A stretch of 64,000 nucleotides of DNA from Dipteronia dyeriana. Taxonomy: Eukaryota > Streptophyta > Magnoliopsida > Sapindales > Sapindaceae. The notes below the pieces were generated by a model, which was not told the DNA's origin, searched no databases, and saw only the letters and a list, made by a program, of their open reading frames with translations. Positions 33,598 through 44,803 of the stretch are shown here, piece after piece. Position 1 is the stretch's first letter; each line of letters begins with the position of its first letter. Location: assembly GCA_032871835.1 (NCBI GenBank), contig CM065302.1, positions 2,665,094-2,729,093 of the forward strand, given 5' to 3'. The translations under genes were made by a program, and so were the position numbers.

Positions 33598-33933
33598 TAA
33601 GGGTGTTCAAGGTTCGGTTAAATTGACGATTTTAAACCAGAATAGTTTGATGAAAATTGAAATCGAAATCGAAACCGTAATTGGAACCATCGTTTACAAT
33701 AGAACCAAAAATCGAGTAAAACCGGCGGTTTAACCACCGATTGTTTTATTTAAAAAAAATCAGCCAATAAGAAACTGCCACATGGTAACCGTAATCGGAA
33801 CCGATGGTTACGAGGGGATCAAAAACCGAGTAAAACCGGCGGTTTAACCGCTGTTTTTTTATTTAAAAAAATCAGCTAATAGAAGATTGCCAAGTGGAAC
33901 CACCCCCTCGGAATCGAACCGTGAGCACCTTTA
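33598..33933. mobile_element. hAT-type MITE with internal tandem duplication
   Basis: 336 bp. The left end is TAAGGGTGTTCAAGGTTCGG, and the right end as reverse complement is TAAAGGTGCTCACGGTTCGA. The flanks AGTAGTTC (33590-33597) and GGTAGTTT (33934-33941) agree at 6 of 8 bases. A unit of about 110 bp (core AAAACCGGCGGTTTAACC) is duplicated in tandem at about 33675-33785 and 33786-33898. Related to 44981-45358. Confidence 0.7.
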
Positions 33934-34770
33934 GGTAGTTTTGACTCAAAACAACTTTCACGCGATAGAGATATTACCAATATCTTATTGGATTCAAATT
34001 ACATGTTAAAAAATAGTGTTCCAATTTGTATATAACCAACTAAATTGGGTTATGTGTACACGTTTTTTTTAAATGTAATTAATGTATATGATTGTGTACA
34101 AATGATACAATTTGGTTGATCCGATACAAATTGAGACATCATTTTTTACGGGATAAGTCGGTTTATACAATCATATCACACAAATATTTTACCCAAAAAA
34201 AAGGTTCACTGTTTTTTCAAAAAAATAAAATGAAAACAATGAAATAATGAAAAGAAAACAATCTAAAACAACCTAAGGTTCACTGATTTGAGTTTGGTTT
34301 TCTGGTGTGGTTTGAGATTGATGATGACGATCTGGGATGAATTTTTGGTGATTATTAACTGGGGATGAATTTTTGTTGTTTAATGTTAATCTTTAATTGT
34401 AATTAGGATTCGGTGGAGATCCAATCTAAATCGCAACCAAGTCAAAGTTTAAATTTTTTAATTTGTTTCGGTGATCGGTGAAATTTAAAATTTAAAATAT
34501 TATTTTCTTTAGATTTGGTGATCTCCATCGTCCATCATCTCAAATGGAAGTTGGAGATCCGTGTTTTTTTTTAAGAAAAGATTTTTTGTTTGTTTTTTTA
34601 TATATAATTAAAAAAGAAAATATTTCTTGAACAATGACGAAAATTTGAAGGGTAAAACTGTCCTTCAATCTCAGCCACTTGAAGGGGCATCATGGTCATT
34701 TCGCAAACTATCCATGTTAGAAATCTAAATTTTAACAGAAGGGCTAAACGGAGAGAGATGAAAATGATTT
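33934..34770. other. Intergenic DNA upstream of CBP60
   Basis: No gene seen. AT-rich with several poly(A)/(T) runs, running into the CBP60 promoter region. Confidence 0.5.
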
Positions 34771-34794
34771 TAACCCTTGTCTATAACCCTTGTC

Positions 34795-34800
34795 TATATA
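34795..34800 (+). promoter_or_regulatory. TATA box of the plus-strand CBP60 gene
   Basis: TCTATATAGCGG, about 190 bp upstream of the ATG at 34986. A 5'-UTR intron from a GT at about 34872 to an AG near 34958 is possible but unproved. Confidence 0.4.
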
Positions 34801-34985
34801 GCGGTGTGTGCGAGAGTGTTTGAACTTTCTCAGATTCTTTGCAAAGTTCGTGAAGAATATTAGAATACAAGGTACGCGATGATAAGCTGCTTGTCTCTAT
34901 ACATGATTAAAGCCTTTGTTTTATGAAAAGTTCTGAGTTGACAGTGTTCGATTTTAGCTGTTTTCTGAAAGGGTTTTGGAACATT

Positions 34986-37767
34986 ATGACGACAGATTCG
35001 GAGGAAGAAACATCATCCGAATTTCAAGAAACAGTAATCAAAAAACAGAGTGTTTGATTTTGCTTGGGCTATTTCATTAAAAAAAAAAAAAAAAAAAATC
35101 AAAATTTGAAACAAATTTCATTTGATACGCCCCCTGTTGAAATCATTTGGATTTTAAAAATTTATGACTTCATACTCCACACCATTCTTTTTTAGGAGGA
35201 AGCGGAGGGGTGGTACGAGTGAAGAAACCAGGGAAGAAACGAGCAATGGAACCAGCGATGGAAAGAGCGATGGAACGAGCGATGGAACGGGTGATGGAAC
35301 GAAAAATGGAACCGATGATGCAACGAGTGATGGATCGAGTGATGGAACGAAACATGAAACAAGTGACGAAAAGAGTGATACGGGAGACGAAACAAGTGAT
35401 GAAAAGAGAGATGAAAAGTTTGATTGGAACCTCGAGCACGCCGGGCGCACCAGCTGATCGGAACGTAAATCCAAGGTTAGCTCGGATATGATTAGCCAAT
35501 TTTCCCCAATCATATGATTGGTACTGTTTTGAAAATAGGACCATCACCTACTTGTCTTATATGAGATATAATAATACAACCATCTTTTGACTATTTTTTT
35601 GCAGGGGCCCACCCTAAGTAATCTATTTGGCTTTCTCTTCCTCTGCAACCCACCTCATCAAATTTCTCTTTCAATTTATTTTACTCTCTGCATCAATGAC
35701 ATCTTTAAATACTATTTTTTTTTTCTTAAATTAAATTTCAAGACCCGGATTCGAACTCATTCTCGAAGATGGAGAGCAAAGGAAAAGGAGCAGTCAAATT
35801 GATGAAAGATAGATGTTTGTATCTGAATTGATAAAGGAGATGTGTTTGGACTTACAATTATTCTTTTTTGATAAAGTTTTTATCAGAAATTCTGATATTG
35901 TAAAATGATGTGTTCGCATTACTATTATTGTTATTATTTTAAAATTTAATTCAAGATTTTTTTTTTGACCTTGATGGCTTGATGATTTTTTTTTTTAAAA
36001 ATTATGATTTTTTTTTTAAAATTAATAAAATAAATCAATAAATAATAACATATTTTTAATCCAATTCCTTGTCGTTTCAAATATAAAATTAGACTATTTT
36101 AGTTATATCCTATGTTACACCAAACAATAGACAGTGTTATAATTAATCATATTCAATCAAATCCTATAAAATATTCCAATCCAATCCCGTACAAGACCAT
36201 CTAATTAAGTGACTATTTTGTTTCCTGAATATTCCATCTGTATTGTGGAAGTAGCTGTCATTTTTGTGTACTACAAAGAGACTGATTTTAGTTTTCTTGT
36301 TCGACTTTATTGCAGAATATCACTTGATCATCATATGACAAGATCAGAAGAAAGAAACCAGTTGCGGTTCGTTAATAAATTTCGCGATACCATTTTTACC
36401 AAGGCCAAGATAACAGATGAGAACGGTAGATTTGTTGAAATACAATTAACTAATACTGCCAGCTTGGTAGTAAAAGAAGATTATCTTTCTTCCATAGGGG
36501 TAGAGATTCTTGTTCTTGAAGGTGATCTTGGTTTTGAGGTTCATGAAGACTGGACCGAACAGCAATTCAATGCCAAAATTGTTCGTCAAAGAGAAGGTAA
36601 AGGGCCATTGGTGAGAGGGAAGCAGAACATTAGGTTGACAGATGGTGTTGGTACTATCGAGGACTTAAGTTTCAACGATATTTCTGGTTGGATAAAAGGT
36701 AAAAAGTTCAGGTTGGGAGCAAGAGTTTTACATAGCAGCAGCAGTGGTCAAGCGAGAATCAAGGGAGCAATAAGTGAACCTTTTGAAGTGAAGGATTATC
36801 GTTCAAAAAGTAAGTTTTAAAGCTTAACTCCATTGATATATTTATTCTTATCGATTAAAAAGATGTTAATTCGATATATGTTCATTTAATTGCTTTATTA
36901 TAAATTGATACGTTTGTGTTCTCTATCATAATATCGTCTTTGACATGTTCATTTAGTGAACAAGAAAAACTCTCTTCCATCCTTGGGCGATGAAGTATGG
37001 TATTTGAAGAAGATAACAAAGAACGGTAAATTTCATACAAGGTTGATTGATAAAAAGATTCTTACAGTCCGGGACTTCAAGAAGATTAGAAACAAAAATC
37101 CCAATGCACTAAGACTGGTAATTATGGACCACGGCGATGATTTTTATATATCTTGTTTGATGTTATATATGTCGATTAATAATCCATCTTAAATTTTGGA
37201 CTACAGATACTTAAAGATTGCTTAGACAAAGATTGGAAGGTAATGTTACAACATGCTGATGCTATTGTAGATGATAATAACTCAAACACAGGATGTCAGG
37301 AAGCTGAGGTATATAACACTACAACTTCTGCAGGTCCTCCGCTTCACCAAGGTTGTACCATATAAAAGGACTTTTCAGGATTCTTTATTATCTCTTTTAT
37401 TTGGTTACTGAAAACTATAACTCTTACATGTTCCTCAGGAATGCATAACGATAGCAACCGTGAATCTTCATCTCAGCCTCCTCGAATGAACTTCAGCAAT
37501 GATAACCACCAACCCTACAATATGCAATTGAACGACTTACCCCCGTTTCCTTCATCGAATACTCCTGAACCACCTCAGCCTCCTGTCATGTCAACCTCCC
37601 ACTCTCAATTCAATCATCAAATGAGCTTCACCAATGATAACCTTCAATCCTACCATATGCAATCGAATGACTTACCCCCGTTTCCTTCATCGAATACTCA
37701 TGAACCACACACACGATATTTTCCTGATCAGGAACTGTTTAGGGCTATTGGTTATAAAAAAAAGTAA
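34986..37767 (+). CDS. CBP60-like calmodulin-binding protein
   Basis: A six-exon model, all GT-AG and in frame: 34986-35049, 35196-35475, 36316-36809, 36957-37117, 37207-37351, 37439-37767; 490 residues, near the usual CBP60 length. Exons 1-2 give an acidic start (MTTDSEEETSSEF), then a long run of MER/MERA repeats replacing the basic N-terminal helix. Exon 3 holds the core: FRDTIFTKAKI, REGKGPLVRGK, GTIEDLSFNDISGWI, KKFRLGARV. Exon 4 has LPSLGDEVWYLKK and GKFHTRLID. Exon 6 is a Pro/Ser/Asn-rich tail containing two imperfect copies of a unit with NDLPPFPSSNT. CBP60 proteins bind calmodulin and, in some members, DNA, controlling salicylate and immune genes; which subgroup this is cannot be told here. 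Splice phases match the minus-strand paralogue. Confidence 0.85.
35232..35425 (+). repeat. 12-bp coding minisatellite in CBP60 exon 2
   Basis: A GATGGAACGAGC-like unit is repeated about 14-16 times, decaying toward the 3' side. In frame it encodes A/V-M-E/K-R repeats. Because the unit is a multiple of 3 and lacks stops, other frames on both strands are also open, which creates false reading frames here. The paralogue has the same periodicity in weaker form (about 26740-26890). Confidence 0.85.
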
Positions 37768-37984
37768 ATTGTTTTTTGAAAGTAAAATATCAATGGTGCT
37801 CATTGTACTCACGGGGAAATGGTGTAGGAGGCTTAGGAACTGTTTTTTTAGTTCCTCTTTCAGAAAGGTTTGTTGCCTTTGTACAGTTTTGAGTTGTTTT
37901 TGTCAATTTAGGAATCCTGAATCGCGGGGAATCGGGTTTGTTTTTCTATGTAAGAAAGAGTCAGTATAGTTATTTGTAATTTTT

Positions 37985-38000
37985 GATAATATTTAATAAA
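37985..38000 (+). terminator. Probable poly(A) signal of CBP60
   Basis: AATAAA in 'tttaataaaaatta', about 225 bp past the stop codon. Plant poly(A) signals are loose, so this is only a candidate. Confidence 0.35.
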
Positions 38001-38577
38001 AATTAAAGGAACAAATTCCTCTCGTGGATTCGAGAACCAATAGTTTTCGTTTCATAAGAAAACGTTATATATATAATCTTCTTTTCATACGAAATATCGA
38101 TTGACAACGATGTAAAATGCTGATTTTTATCACTTTACACCGGTGCCAATTGAGAGATCCCGTAAGGAAAAAAATTGTGGGATTCATAATTTCTGTGTAA
38201 ATCTATAAAGGAGGTGAACATAATTTTTATATCTTTCATTTCCTTAAGGTCCATAATTCGAAATCGGAGGGAATGAAAAAGGAAGGGGAATATAAGAAAA
38301 AGCAACACAATATAACGAAGATGTAAACAATTTTAGTTTTTTTTTCTTCACTTCCTCTAATTTGTTAACTTTTCCTTTCTGAATTGTAATAGGAGAAAAT
38401 AGGAGATATATATAGTAATTTTCTAATGAGGATTTTTTACAATACACACTTTAAGCACCTTTGATAAAATTATATAGAATATATTGAATCTTGATTGATT
38501 TTTTGTAAGGATGCTAAAAACATTGAAATACATTTATGGAAAAAAAATTTAAAAAAATTCGGGTACGCAAAAACTAA
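38001..38577. other. Intergenic DNA
   Basis: No gene seen. Confidence 0.5.
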
Positions 38578-39557
38578 AGCCCCGTCCTACAGCTGTTTTT
38601 CAGTCCGTTTTCGTTTTTATTTTTTAAAAACGATTTCGAAAATGCGTTTATTAACCGTTTTTCATTTTATTTAAAAAAAAAAAAAACAAAACAAAACCAG
38701 TGTTAAAAGTGAAAGATTTAAAAAACACAAAATACTTGTTTTTTGTTTTTGTTTTTATTTTTGTTTTTCATTTTGTTTTTCACTTTTTTTATATAATTTT
38801 TTTAAACTATTAATTGTACTATTATGCATTTCATATGACTAGGATAAGACGAGACAAGATTTTTAAATAACCAAAGTGCCCCCCCTCTCTCTCTATATAT
38901 ATATTCCAGAATAATTTATTTCTAACTAGAACTAAAAGTATTCATACAATAATATATATATATATATATACATTATAATTATTACATATATAATATTATA
39001 GAATATTTTATAAGATATAATATATATAATATTATGTATACATATATATCATAATATATATAGTATTAATATATATATATAGTATATAATGTAATATATT
39101 ATATAAAAATAATATATAAAACAATATATAATATAATATATGTATTAATTTGTATATATATATATATATATTAATATCATATATACAGTTATATTTTTAT
39201 TATACAGTAATACATACATATATATATATATAAAATTATTTATTTATAATTTAAGAGTTTAGTTTTGATTAATTCATTTTTTGATATGGTTTTTTGAATT
39301 AATTTTTGATATGTTACTTTTGTTTAATTTAAAAATTACAATACAAAAATTATATTGGTTAATTATGTAATCAATTTTTGATAGTTTTCGGTTAACCTAC
39401 CAGACACGTTTTTTCCGTTTTCATTTTCAAAATACAGTTTTCAGTATATGCTACCATACGCGTTTTTAAAATTCGAAACTGAAACCAAAAACACTGTTTT
39501 CATTTTCATTTTCATTTTTAAAAAACAGCAACTGAAAAACGCTTACAGAACAGACCC
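38578..39557. mobile_element. TAA-flanked TIR element, intact 980-bp copy
   Basis: The left end is AGCCCCGTCCTACAGCTG, and the right end as reverse complement is GGGTCTGTTCTGTAAGCG; both then read TTTTTCAG. TAA lies on each side (38575-38577, 39558-39560). The interior has CGTTTTTC-type subterminal repeats and a TA core of about 300 bp. Same family, opposite orientation, as the element split by the virus at 2503-17256. No transposase. PIF/Harbinger-like by duplication type. Confidence 0.8.
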
Positions 39558-39560
39558 TAA

Positions 39561-40148
39561 TTTTTTCCGATTTTTTGAAGATTAAATATTTAAAAATAAA
39601 AAAATATAAGAAAAAATAGTTCTCAATTCCAAAAAAAAAATCGCAATTGTTACTAAATGTGTATTTCAATTTTCTTTGGAAGCATAAAAGAAATATCATT
39701 GAAAAACATTTGATTACTTGCAATTTCATCGAATGTACTTACAAGTGTTCATCGTAAAAGTCTTCATTGGAAACTTTATATATATATATATAATTTTCAA
39801 TGAAGACTTTTTTAAATACGCACCTTTATGAAATTGCATATAATCGATTGTTTTTTTGATGAGATTTTTTGTCTGCATCTTAAGAAAATTAAAATACATA
39901 TTTGATTAAAATTGGAAATTTTGGATTTGAGAACTATTTTTTATTATTTTTTCCTATTTTAAAATGTTTTATCTTCAAAAAAGTCATAAAAAAATAGTTC
40001 TTGGACCCAATTTTTTTTTAAATTTTTTTCCAAAATTGTATTTCAATGTTTTTATCATCCATACCAAAAATCAAATCAAGATTCAATATATTATATTAAA
40101 TTTCATCAAAAGTGTTTAAAGTATGAAATTACTCTCTCAACATTTATT
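39561..40148. repeat. AT-rich imperfect inverted repeat
   Basis: No gene seen. Blocks around 39580-39790 ('aaaaatagttctcaatt', 'cttcattgga') reappear reverse-complemented or repeated at about 39790-40060 ('tcaatgaagactttt', 'gaactattttttattat'). This looks like a decayed fold-back element. Confidence 0.4.
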
Positions 40149-40149
40149 T

Positions 40150-40213
40150 ATATGGAAAATTAGTCCTCATGAGAGTGACAATATATATATGGAAAATTAG
40201 TCCTCATGAGGTG
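40150..40213 (+). repeat. Direct duplication next to hAT left end
   Basis: The string 'atatggaaaattagtcctca' plus 'tgag' occurs at about 40150-40173 and again at about 40187-40210, with 'agtgacaatat' between. The second copy abuts the GC-rich hAT end. Confidence 0.7.
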
Positions 40214-40550
40214 CGGGTGTCACTCGCTGGTTTTGACTCAAAGTGTAAAAATGGGCCGGCCCAGGAAGTTCACCGGCCATTCTGGGAATGGCCCGTGAAG
40301 GAAGATGGCCAGGTCGAGTGCTGGGCCGCTGGGAGGAGGCCCGACAGGCCGGCCCGCCTGGCACGCCAATCCGGCGTGCCAGGCTTTTCGGACCGATCCG
40401 CCGGTCCGTTCGGCCCAAATTTTTTTTATTTTTTTTTTCAAAAATCCTCCAATGGCTGGAATTGATTTCTAGCCGTTGGAGGAAACAAAAATTACCAAAA
40501 CCCCCCCTAAAATCTTTTAAATTACATTTTGACCCACAAATCAAATTTTT

Positions 40551-40559
40551 CTATAAATA
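40551..40559 (+). promoter_or_regulatory. TATA box of hAT transposase gene
   Basis: CTATAAATA, followed about 30 bp later by a CT-rich leader (40585-40735), as expected for a plant 5' UTR. Confidence 0.5.
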
Positions 40560-41347
40560 CTTCCATCCATTTCATTTTCCATTAACTCTCTCTCTCTATC
40601 ATTCTTTCAATCTCTCATTCTCTCAAATCTCAATCTCTAATATATTCTCCAATTCTCTAAACTTTTTCATTCAATTTGGTTATTACTCTCTCTACAAAAT
40701 TCTCTACGTTTTCCACCAACACACCAAATTTTAAAGGTACAATTTTGTTATTACTTTTGGTCTAACATATTCTCATAGTAAATTTATATGTTTATGTTTA
40801 GATTTGAGTTATTTAATGAAAACATTATCTATTTAGTTAGTTAGTTTATCAATTTTTGGGCTTTAATGTTAATATTATTTGTTTAGTTTATTAAGATTTT
40901 TAAGTTTAGTAGTAATTTTAATATTTGTTATTAATAAATTTAGAAAGTTAATTTGTATTACTGAAATTACTTTTTGTAATAAGTAAATGATGAATGTTAA
41001 CTGTAGTAATTACGTTTGATAATGTTTTTTTCATAAATTAAAATTTTTCATTTGTGGATTATGTTAGTAAATTTAAGAGTAGTGGTTCAAATCATCAATT
41101 TTATATTAGTGTATTATGTTAGTAAATTTATCAATTTTATTTGTAGTAGTGAACTAGTGAATTAAAAATTTTTTGTTAGTAGATTATGATTTTTTTGTTT
41201 ATTTAATTTGTTTTTTAAGTAAAATTATTATTGTAAGTGTCGTATTAGTTATAGTAATTATTGTTAGTAAATTAAGATTACTGTTAGTAAATATTGATTT
41301 TTAATTTGACTATTAACTACTATAGTGCTTATATTTTTATTCAGATA

Positions 41348-42133
41348 ATGGATCCTAACCAGCAGCCTTATTTTCCGGACGGTTTGAATATGCTCAACGA
41401 TGAATTTGATATTTCAGAACCGACCCATACTCAAGCGGGACCTTCTGGTTTCGGCGTTACACCAACATCACGTCCCAGAAAATTAACATCTGATGTGTGG
41501 CAATGTTTCAACATAGTCCAAATGACATTCCCAAACGGGATGTCTGGCCTCAGAGCTAAATGTAAGTTTTGCCATAAGAATTATGCTACAAGTACGGGGG
41601 GAGCCGGACAATTGAGACGGCATATGCACAAATGTATGCCTGCACATGGACATGTAGACACTACAACCCAGACATAACTTCAACGGCACCCAGACGGGTC
41701 CGTTACGACGTGGCAGTTCGACGTCATGCACGCTAGAGAATGCTTGGCACGATACATTGCACAAACTAATCAACCGATCAGTATTGGTGAGAGTCCATTT
41801 TATAAAGAATTATTCACATCTGCATATAACCCCCAATATGAACCTGTTTCTAGAACCACCACTAGAAATGATTTGATACGATTGTTTGAAACCGAAAGGG
41901 ATGACTTAGTTGCTGAAATACAGCATTTAAGTGTCTCTGTTGCATTAACTTCTGATATTTGGAATGCATGTTCCAAACAGGACTATTTATGTGTCACGGG
42001 ACACTATTTAGATTCTGATTGGAGGATAACAAAAAGAATTTTTGGTTTTCGTCCTATGGATTTTGCACATACCGTAGAAAACATTTTTAATGTCATAATG
42101 GAAGTTTTTATCCCACTGGGTTTTTCTTGGTAA
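41348..42133 (+). pseudogene. hAT transposase, N-terminal part with BED finger
   Basis: One frame from ATG 41348 to TAA at 42131-42133, interrupted by a TAA at 41675-41677. The BED zinc finger is visible at about residues 78-103 (CKFCHKNYATSTGGAGQLRR, then HMHKC). After the stop the frame continues with MHARECLARYIAQTNQPIS and LTSDIWNACSKQDYLCVTGHYLDSDW, the start of the RNase-H-like catalytic fold, where DIW carries the first catalytic Asp of plant hAT (Ac/RICESLEEPER-type) transposases. Only about 260 of a usual 650-700 residues remain, and the hATC dimerisation domain is gone. Confidence 0.85.
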
Positions 42134-42218
42134 GGTTTTATCCCACTTGCATAATTTATTTTAATGATGTGCCTAAAATTGATGAAAATTGGATAGGTGG
42201 ATTCAAAGGTCTTAGCCT

Positions 42219-42221
<3 letters not shown>

Positions 42222-42290
<69 letters not shown>

Positions 42291-42294
42291 CATA
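42222..42294 (+). repeat. CA and TA microsatellite
   Basis: About 27 CA units followed by TA repeats, next to the solo LTR insertion. Confidence 0.9.
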
Positions 42295-43163
42295 TGTTGA
42301 CGTCGATTTCTGGGTTATGTTAGAAAAGCCAACAAGGATTGGATTTCGGCTATTGAGTCAAAGAGAAAGAGATGCAGAGAGAGTAACAAAGACAAGTTTT
42401 ACGTGGTAAAGCTCCGATGACCGGAGAAACGTCCACGGGTGGTTGAAGGATCAACCAAGCCAAAATCCACTATAAGAATATGATGTTTACAAGCTCTCGA
42501 TCTCTTTTTTTTCTCTCTGTATTTTCTATGATTGCTGTATGCTATATTGCCTATCTCTTTTGAAGCCAGATTATGGGTCTATTTATTTGCTTATAGAACC
42601 CTAATCTGTTTTGTACAAGTAATACAAGATCTTTGTATTTAATTGTGATTCGGTTACTTGCTTGAGGTTGATTTGTCTTCTTTCCTGTTTCAGAGTCTCT
42701 CATGGAAATCGAGTGGGATTCTAGTAGTGTAGTTCAATTTGGACTTGTTTCCTTATAAGAATGTAGTCTTCGTAAAGAAATCAAGTTATTTCCTGATTGG
42801 GGGACTCTTCTAACTTAAAGTTCCATTATTTGGGATTCCTTCCTGATGGATATCTTCGCGTATTTAATGACTTAATCCGTGTGAAATAAGCACCAAGTTA
42901 TTACTCGATTTGTATTTATTCCCGAGTAAGAATAATACCTGATGGTCCCGAGTAGCGTCGTTTGAGCCCGAGTGGAAACGTTGATTAACCAGTCCCGAGT
43001 GTTGTTAACTGATCCCGAGTAGGTTTCATTCTACATATACGTACTCGGGCTTTTCTTCTCTTTAATGATGCCTCGTAGGATATTTCCTGAGTGCCCATTT
43101 GGGTGTCCACCTGGCTATTTTTTCCTTCCTGTCAATGACGTGTATGTTTGGTAAAATTCATAT

Positions 43164-43169
<6 letters not shown>
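42295..43169 (+). mobile_element. Solo LTR, 875 bp
   Basis: Starts TGTTGACGTCGATTTCTGG and ends ATTCATATACAACA. Same family as the nested LTRs at 31.0-32.8 kb. Internal features include 'tttacgtggtaaagctcc', a CTCTCTGTA pyrimidine-rich stretch and several 'cccgagt' repeats near 42950-43050. Flanking 5-mers ACATA and ATATA differ by one base, in a TA repeat. No retrotransposon interior remains. Confidence 0.8.
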
Positions 43170-43194
<25 letters not shown>

Positions 43195-43493
43195 ACAAAG
43201 TGCTTGAGTTTGTTTGCTTGCTTATTTAGTTTCATTAATTGCATTATAATTGTACCTTATTTTAGTTTAAATTATAGTAGAGTAGAGTAATCATCTTGAT
43301 TTCAACTGTCTAAATAGTAGTTGAATTGATAAATTTCGGTAATCAATACATCAATCCCTACGAAATCTTTCTTATTGTGCTACACTACTGCCTCGTACTA
43401 TTGCGGCCGCCCGCTCTGATGCGATCAGTTATATGCAAGAACGACATGAGCTTTCAACCCTTCTGCTCCATATATATCAATACATGCAACCTT
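43170..43493. other. TA microsatellite and spacer
   Basis: (TA)n at 43170-43192, then unrecognised sequence. No gene seen. Confidence 0.5.
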
Positions 43494-43932
43494 GAAATTG
43501 ATTAATGGGTTTTCAATTTTGAGTTAAATTTGTTTGATTTTGGGGAATCATTTTAGAAATTGTGAGAACTTTGAAGAAATTTGAAAAAAGACTCAGAAAA
43601 TAAAAATTTTGGAATGGGGTGACCCGATATCTGGTTATCATATCCCGAAGGTTTTTATGATTCGAGACAGGGTGACCCGAAGAAAATTTCTGGGTTGAGA
43701 TATCAACTGACCCAATATCAGGTCACCCTATCCTGAAGCACTAAAAGCTTTGGGACATAGTGACTCGATATCGGGTCACCCTGGCCCGAAGCATAAAAAT
43801 CTCCTCAAACAATTCTTTTAGGAGCTCTCTCCCAAATTTCTTCAAATTTCATGCAATTTCTACAACGATTCTTCTAAATAAAACCAATCTAACAAAAATT
43901 GAAAACCAATTAATCAATTTCAACTCAAAACC
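43494..43932. repeat. Fold-back repeat with palindromic core
   Basis: The arms are about 43494-43595 and 43831-43932; for example 'gaaattgattaatgggtttt' on the left pairs with 'aaaaccaattaatcaatttc' on the right. The centre (43616-43790) has several copies of GGTGACCCGA and TCGGGTCACC around GATATC, themselves palindromic. No target duplication or coding sequence found. Confidence 0.6.
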
Positions 43933-44800
43933 ATAAACCTAAAAGTTAGGGTTCAAAACTCAAAATACCTCAAACCAATTACAATGACACCCAAAAGGCA
44001 TCGACGAATGATCTATGACGGCGATGAACCTTGCTAGCGACAATGTGGCAAAGTCGGGCTGCCTCACTGCCTCAGGTTGGGTGGGCTGGAGAGTTTGGGA
44101 TGTTTAGGGAATAAAGAGTGAAATTGTGGATTGGGTAAGGTAATTTCAGGGTAATTTTGCAAGTCTCTCCCTAAAAGAGGGTATTTTTGCTAAAAATCCT
44201 TTTTGTTTTATAATATTTTTTAAGTAAATATATATTTTTTAAAATTTGAAATTATCCTCAGTTTTTAATTAAACTTGTATTGTTTTTTAAATTTAAATTT
44301 ATAATAATAAATTGTTTCTAAATTTTTGCTTTTACTATTTTTTTTAATAAATAGGTTATCTTCATTTATAAATTATAATAACTAAGGGCAATATCGTCTT
44401 TTTACTATTTCAATATTAAAAGTATGGAAGGTTTGAATAGTTTAACGGATACTTGATCTTTATCTATATTTATACCAAACTTCAACGGCAGTCAATGTAT
44501 TAACAAAAAAAAAAAACATATTCGAATGTCTTTCACGTATCCTCCTTACATCCATTCTACTAATTTGAATGAAACTTTAGGTACCATATACATCAAATAA
44601 TATGATCAATTTATATTGCAAAACTTCTTAAAATAATTAATTTAATTAGTAAGTTTTCAATGTTTTGTTTGATTATAAAAAAAATCATGTATTCATATAA
44701 TAACCCAAACAAATGTGATCTTACTTTAAGGACATGGATCCTCTACTGATATGATTTTGTTCTAAATCTAAAACACTCGTAAAGCTCTCGAATATGTGAT
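43933..44800. other. Intergenic DNA
   Basis: No gene seen. Confidence 0.5.
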
Positions 44801-44803
44801 TAA

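Larger units (their letters stand above)
40211..42180 (+). mobile_element. hAT element, 3'-truncated, with 5' regulatory region
   Basis: A GC-rich 5' region with many GGCC/CCGG motifs (40240-40410), a TATA box CTATAAATA at 40551-40559, CT-rich leader, a 5'-UTR intron (40737-41344; AAAG|GTAC donor, TTCAG acceptor) and the transposase start at 41348. No 3' terminal repeat was found: similarity ends before the CA microsatellite and solo LTR. The left terminus is not exactly defined. Confidence 0.65.

Noticed and set aside
35154..35547. Several overlapping open frames on both strands across CBP60 exon 2
   Set aside because: They arise from the 12-bp repeat, which has no stops in other frames; only the frame that joins exons 1 and 3 in phase is kept.
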